Assembly: GCA_003142815.1 (NCBI GenBank)
Contig: PLNP01000055.1
Coordinates: forward strand, 164,593 to 228,592
Length of the DNA stretch: 64,000 bases
Direction of reading: 5' to 3'
Origin: Rhodanobacteraceae bacterium
Lineage (GTDB): Bacteria; Pseudomonadota; Gammaproteobacteria; Xanthomonadales; Rhodanobacteraceae
This document shows positions 60,258-64,000 of this stretch, piece by piece. Made by a program: the position numbers and the translations under genes. The notes below the pieces were generated by a model, which worked only from the letters and a program-made list of their open reading frames with translations, ran no database searches and was not told the origin of the DNA. Position 1 is the stretch's first letter, and each line of letters begins with the position of its first letter.

Positions 60258-61058
60258 TCAGGCTTCTTCTTCGGTGAGTCGTTTGAGGTAAGCATCCGCA
60301 TCGACCAGCACCTCACGTGGACGGCGATTCAGCAGGTCCTGAATGCGCTGGTTATCGCTCGCGCGCACCGCCGCGACGGAACCCGTCATCAGGATCTCGC
60401 CCTGGTCGAGCACGGTGATGGTGTCGGCGATCTTGAACGCGCTCTCCAGTTCATGCGTAACCACGACGATGGTCATGCGCAGCGCGTCGCGCAGGCGCAG
60501 GATCAACTCGTCGAGCTCCGCGGACACGACCGGATCGAGCCCGGCCGAGGGTTCGTCGAAGAACAGCAGGCGCGGGTCCATCACGATGGCTCTTGCCAAC
60601 GCCGCGCGCTTGACCATGCCCCCGGAGAGCTGGCTCGGCATCAGGTCCTGGAAGCCGCCGAGGTTGACCACTTCGAGCTTGAGCCGGCTCATGATGCGGA
60701 TCGTCGACTCGTCCAAGGTCGTGTGTTCGCGCAACGGCAGCGCGACATTCTCGCCGACCGTCAGCGAGGTCAGCAGCGCGCCGCCCTGGAACGACACGCC
60801 GATGCGCTTGCGCACACCGAGCAGCTCGCGCTCGCTGGCGTTGGCAAGATCGATGCCGAACAGTTTGACGCTGCCACTGACCGGCCGCTGCAGGCCGAGC
60901 AGGTGACGAAAAAGTGTACTTTTCCCGGAGCCCGAGCCACCCATGATCACGCGGATCTCGCCGGGCTGCACCGAGAAATCGATCCCATGCAGCACACGCC
61001 GGCGGCCGTACCAGGCTTCGAGGTTTTCGACTTCGATCAGGGGCGCGGCGATATTCAT
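60258..61058 (-). CDS. mlaF: MlaF-like ABC transporter ATP-binding protein
   Basis: Walker A GGSGSGKSTLFRH, signature LSGGMVKRAALARAIV, Walker B LLFFDEPSAGLDP; ATG at 61058. Confidence 0.92.
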   Translation of the reverse strand: MNIAAPLIEVENLEAWYGRRRVLHGIDFSVQPGEIRVIMGGSGSGKSTLFRHLLGLQRPVSGSVKLFGIDLANASERELLGVRKRIGVSFQGGALLTSLTVGENVALPLREHTTLDESTIRIMSRLKLEVVNLGGFQDLMPSQLSGGMVKRAALARAIVMDPRLLFFDEPSAGLDPVVSAELDELILRLRDALRMTIVVVTHELESAFKIADTITVLDQGEILMTGSVAAVRASDNQRIQDLLNRRPREVLVDADAYLKRLTEEEA

Positions 61059-61077
61059 GGCCCAGCTCGATGGTCCT

Positions 61078-61161
61078 TCGTCGTCCCGGCGAAAGCCGGA
61101 ACCCAGCGTCTTTTCTCTCCGCAAGACAGGAACTGGGTCCCGGCTTTCGCCGGGATGACGA
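61078..61161. repeat. Long inverted repeat between the mlaE-like and mlaF-like genes
   Basis: tcgtcgtcccggcgaaagccggaacccag ... ctgggtcccggctttcgccgggatgacga; same family as 60153-60231. Confidence 0.95.
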
Positions 61162-61185
61162 GCAAGAAAGATGCAAGGGCTGGAT

Positions 61186-61983
61186 TCATCGGTTGAGGAA
61201 AAAGCTGAAAATCATGTCGACTACGATGATCCAGCAGATCGACAGCACCACCGAGCGCGTGGTCGCACGGCCGACGCCTTCCGCGCCACCGGTGACCGAG
61301 AAACCGGTGCTGACGCCGATCAGCGTGATCAGCAACGCGAACACGACGCTCTTGGCGAGACCCTGCCAGACGTCGCCCGGCGACAGCAGCGACAACGTCT
61401 GCAGCAGGTAGGCGGTCGGCGTCACGTTCAGCGCCGGCGCGCTGTACAACGCGGCGCCGAAGATCGCGACCGCGTTCGCGAAGATCGTCAGTGCCGGCAG
61501 CATGACCAGCATCGCGATCAAGGCCGGCGCGACGAGGTAGCGCACCGGATCGATGCCGATCACCGCGAGCGCGTCGACTTCCTGCGAGACACTCATCGAG
61601 CCGATCCGCGCGGCGAGCGCGGAGCCGGACCGGCCGGCGACGAGGATCGCGGTGATCAGCGCGCCGAATTCGCGGGTGACCGATTTCGCGACCGCGATCA
61701 CAACCTGCGATTGCGCGCCGAACTCGCTCAATGAGGCGATGAACTGGATGCCGAGCATCAGACCGACCGTGAAGCCGAGCAGCGCGACGATCGGCAACGC
61801 GTCCGCACCGATCTCACGCATCTGGCGGACCACCGCGGCGAGCCGCACGGGTTGGCCCACACGCCAACCGGCGACCGCGAAGTACGCAGCTTCGAACAGC
61901 AGCATCGCCGCGTAGCCGATGCCGCCGAGCGCGTCGATCGTCGCGTGGCCGACGCTCGCGAGCGGGCGCGCCAGCGCGTTCAT
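61186..61983 (-). CDS. mlaE: MlaE-like ABC transporter permease
   Basis: ALPIVALLGFTVGLMLGIQFIASLSEFGAQSQVVIAVAKSVTREFGALITAILVAGRSGSALAARIGSMSVSQEVDALAVIGIDPVRYLV. Confidence 0.93.
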   Translation of the reverse strand: MNALARPLASVGHATIDALGGIGYAAMLLFEAAYFAVAGWRVGQPVRLAAVVRQMREIGADALPIVALLGFTVGLMLGIQFIASLSEFGAQSQVVIAVAKSVTREFGALITAILVAGRSGSALAARIGSMSVSQEVDALAVIGIDPVRYLVAPALIAMLVMLPALTIFANAVAIFGAALYSAPALNVTPTAYLLQTLSLLSPGDVWQGLAKSVVFALLITLIGVSTGFSVTGGAEGVGRATTRSVVLSICWIIVVDMIFSFFLNR

Positions 61984-62324
61984 GCGACCGTGACAATCGC
62001 TTCGGGGGTGGCGACCAGCAGGAACACGCGGTCAAGTCGCGCGAGTTCAAGCACTGCGCGCACCGCGTCGCTGACCGCGACCAGCGCGAAGCGGCTGCCG
62101 CGTGTGCGCGCGCGCTGGAACCCTTCGACCAGGGCGGCGATACCGGACGAATCGATATAACTGACCTCGGACAGGTCGACGCCCACCGCGGTGTCGTGAT
62201 CGAGCGCGTCGAGCACGGCAAGACGCACGGCTTGCGACCATGAAAGATCCACTTCGCCGCTGAGGCGGACCAGTACATAGCCGTCGCGGATTTCGCTGGC
62301 CACGTCGTTTGCGTTGGCGTTCAT
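61980..62324 (-). CDS. STAS-domain protein (anti-sigma-factor-antagonist type)
   Basis: VRLSGEVDLSWSQAVR...GVDLSEVSYIDSSGIAALVEGFQRA; ATGA overlaps with both neighbours. Confidence 0.9.
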   Translation of the reverse strand: MNANANDVASEIRDGYVLVRLSGEVDLSWSQAVRLAVLDALDHDTAVGVDLSEVSYIDSSGIAALVEGFQRARTRGSRFALVAVSDAVRAVLELARLDRVFLLVATPEAIVTVA

Positions 62325-64000
62325 GCTTCGCTTGCCTCTTCGCTGCCGATGCCATCAATACGTTTGCGCAAAATGAGTAGGTTGCCCTGGCCGCCCTGCG
62401 CGGGTTGGATGCGCCAGTCGTCCATGACCTCGTCGATCAGTGCGATGCCGAAACCGCCGGAACGGCACTCGCCGAGCGGTTTTGGGCGGATGCTGGCTGG
62501 ATCGACGCAAGGCGCGGCGTCGGTCAGTTCGAAACTCAACACCGGGCCGTCGCGCAGGATGCGCAAGCCGATGTCGCCTTCGTGATGCGGGCCGTAACCG
62601 TGGCGGATGATGTTCGCACAGGCCTCGTCGACCGCAAGCACGAGGCGGTCGCGCAATTCAGGTTCGACGGCGAGGATGTCCAGCGCCTGCCGGATCGCGC
62701 TGCGCACGCTGCGCAGTTCCGCGGCTTGCGCAGCGAAGCGGCGCTCGAGCAGCACCTCGGGCATCTGTGCACGCGGCGCTTCGACGATCAGCAAGGTGGT
62801 GTCGTCGACGAGGCGCAGGCGCTTCAAATCCGTGAGCAGGCCGCGCAGGCGCGCGTCTGGCGACGCGGCCGCATGGCGCACGATCAGTTTGCGCACACCG
62901 GCGTTGTCGATCGGCCTGCCGGCGCCGTCGCGTACGTCGGTGGCGCCATCGGAGAACGCGTACAGCGTGCCGCCGTCGAGCGCGATGTCGACTTCATCGA
63001 ACACGATGCCGGCGAGGATGCCAAGCGGCGGCCCGCCGGACGCGTAATCGGTGAACTCGCCGGCACGCTGCACGATGACCGGCGGAAAACCAGCGCCGGC
63101 GAACTGCACGCGCTGCGCGGCGTGATCGCAGTAGCCGACAATCGCGCAGACGAAGCGGCCATCCTGGGTCGTTTCGCAGAGCTCGTCATTCGCGCGCGCA
63201 AGCCACGCGGCCGGCGCGACGCCGTCCTTGCCGGCCCAGCGCAAGAGGCTCGCCGCGCGCACCATCAGCAGCGCCGCGTCGAGACCCTTGCCGGAAATAT
63301 CACCGACGACGAAGCCGATGCGGCCGTCGGCGAGGTCGAAGTAATCGTAGAAGTCGCCGGAGATCTCGTGCGCCGGGTGGTTCACGGCGACGATCGGGAA
63401 ATGGTCGCGGCGGCGTTTCGGCAGCAGCGACTTCTGCAGCCGCCGCGCGAGGTCGAGCTCGCGCTTCAAACGCTGCTGTTCGAGCAGGTCGCCGGCCATG
63501 CGCGCATTGTTGATCGCGAGTGCGGCCGGCGCCGCGATGAGGCGCAACCGTTCCGCATCGGCCGCCGTGAACGGTGCGCCGTCGCGGCGGTTGATGATCT
63601 CGATCGCGCCGATGGGACCTTCCGCTGTCGCGAGCGGTGCGCAGACGAGGCTCCTCGTGACGAAGCCGGACTCGTCATCGGCGGCACGCCAGATGCGGGA
63701 GTCGTTGGCCGCATCGACCACGATCTGGGCCCTGTTCTCGGCGACCGCGGTGCCAACCACGCCCTGCCCTACGCCAAGTCGCGTACCGGTGATGTCGGCC
63801 GGGCCGACGCAGATCCGACATTCGAGCACCTGCGTCGCCGGGTCGAGCAGGAATAGCGAGGCCGCTTCGACCTGCATGAAGTCGGCGACGCGGTTGACGG
63901 TTTCCGACAGGGTCTGGCCGAGGTCCAGCGAGACCGCGAGTGCCTGCGAAAGATCGGCAAAAAATGCGAGCGTTGCCGCCTCACGTGTTCGCCGCGGCGC
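62321..64000 (-). CDS. GAF + PP2C/SpoIIE phosphatase + RsbW-like HATPase protein (5' end beyond window)
   Basis: GAF-like N-region; SpoIIE motifs HEISGDFYDYFDLADGRIGFVVGDISGKGLDAALLM; C-terminal ATPase LAVDEACANIIRHGYG and GGFGIALIDEVMD. Frame stays open to the window edge upstream of the in-window ATG at 63877. Confidence 0.88.
   Translation of the reverse strand, partial: APRRTREAATLAFFADLSQALAVSLDLGQTLSETVNRVADFMQVEAASLFLLDPATQVLECRICVGPADITGTRLGVGQGVVGTAVAENRAQIVVDAANDSRIWRAADDESGFVTRSLVCAPLATAEGPIGAIEIINRRDGAPFTAADAERLRLIAAPAALAINNARMAGDLLEQQRLKRELDLARRLQKSLLPKRRRDHFPIVAVNHPAHEISGDFYDYFDLADGRIGFVVGDISGKGLDAALLMVRAASLLRWAGKDGVAPAAWLARANDELCETTQDGRFVCAIVGYCDHAAQRVQFAGAGFPPVIVQRAGEFTDYASGGPPLGILAGIVFDEVDIALDGGTLYAFSDGATDVRDGAGRPIDNAGVRKLIVRHAAASPDARLRGLLTDLKRLRLVDDTTLLIVEAPRAQMPEVLLERRFAAQAAELRSVRSAIRQALDILAVEPELRDRLVLAVDEACANIIRHGYGPHHEGDIGLRILRDGPVLSFELTDAAPCVDPASIRPKPLGECRSGGFGIALIDEVMDDWRIQPAQGGQGNLLILRKRIDGIGSEEASEA

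Overview
This 64 kb, high-GC chromosomal window looks like a gammaproteobacterium of the Xanthomonadales/Lysobacterales type, judged from gene content and synteny; no database search was possible. Most of it is densely packed core and envelope genes. In order: an O-antigen-type ABC exporter cluster (GT2, GT-like fusion protein, methyltransferase, Wzt-like, Wzm-like); a parvulin PPIase; two secreted proteins; an Xps-type type II secretion operon on the minus strand, order E-F-G-H-I-J-K-L-M-N-D, with a coupled lipoprotein gene; purL; tandem dsbC paralogues and xerD; a Pil-Chp chemosensory cluster (pilG, pilI, pilJ, chpA, cheB-like, cheW-like); gshB-tonB-yqgE-ruvX-pyrB; pilU; lptG/lptF; pepA-holC-valS; rimI with a probable holD; and an Mla-like lipid transport operon led by a bifunctional-looking GAF/PP2C/HATPase protein and a STAS protein. 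No tRNA, rRNA, CRISPR array or intact transposase was recognised. The most interesting signals are: (1) a kinase/phosphatase/STAS partner-switching module translationally coupled to MlaE-like transport; (2) inverted 7-bp repeat arrays placed at gene boundaries inside the gsp operon, one related array being read in frame inside PurL; (3) a small two-cysteine lipoprotein overlapping the end of gspD; (4) a gene graveyard between pyrB and pilU; (5) valS segments of visibly lower GC; (6) a divergent HolD.
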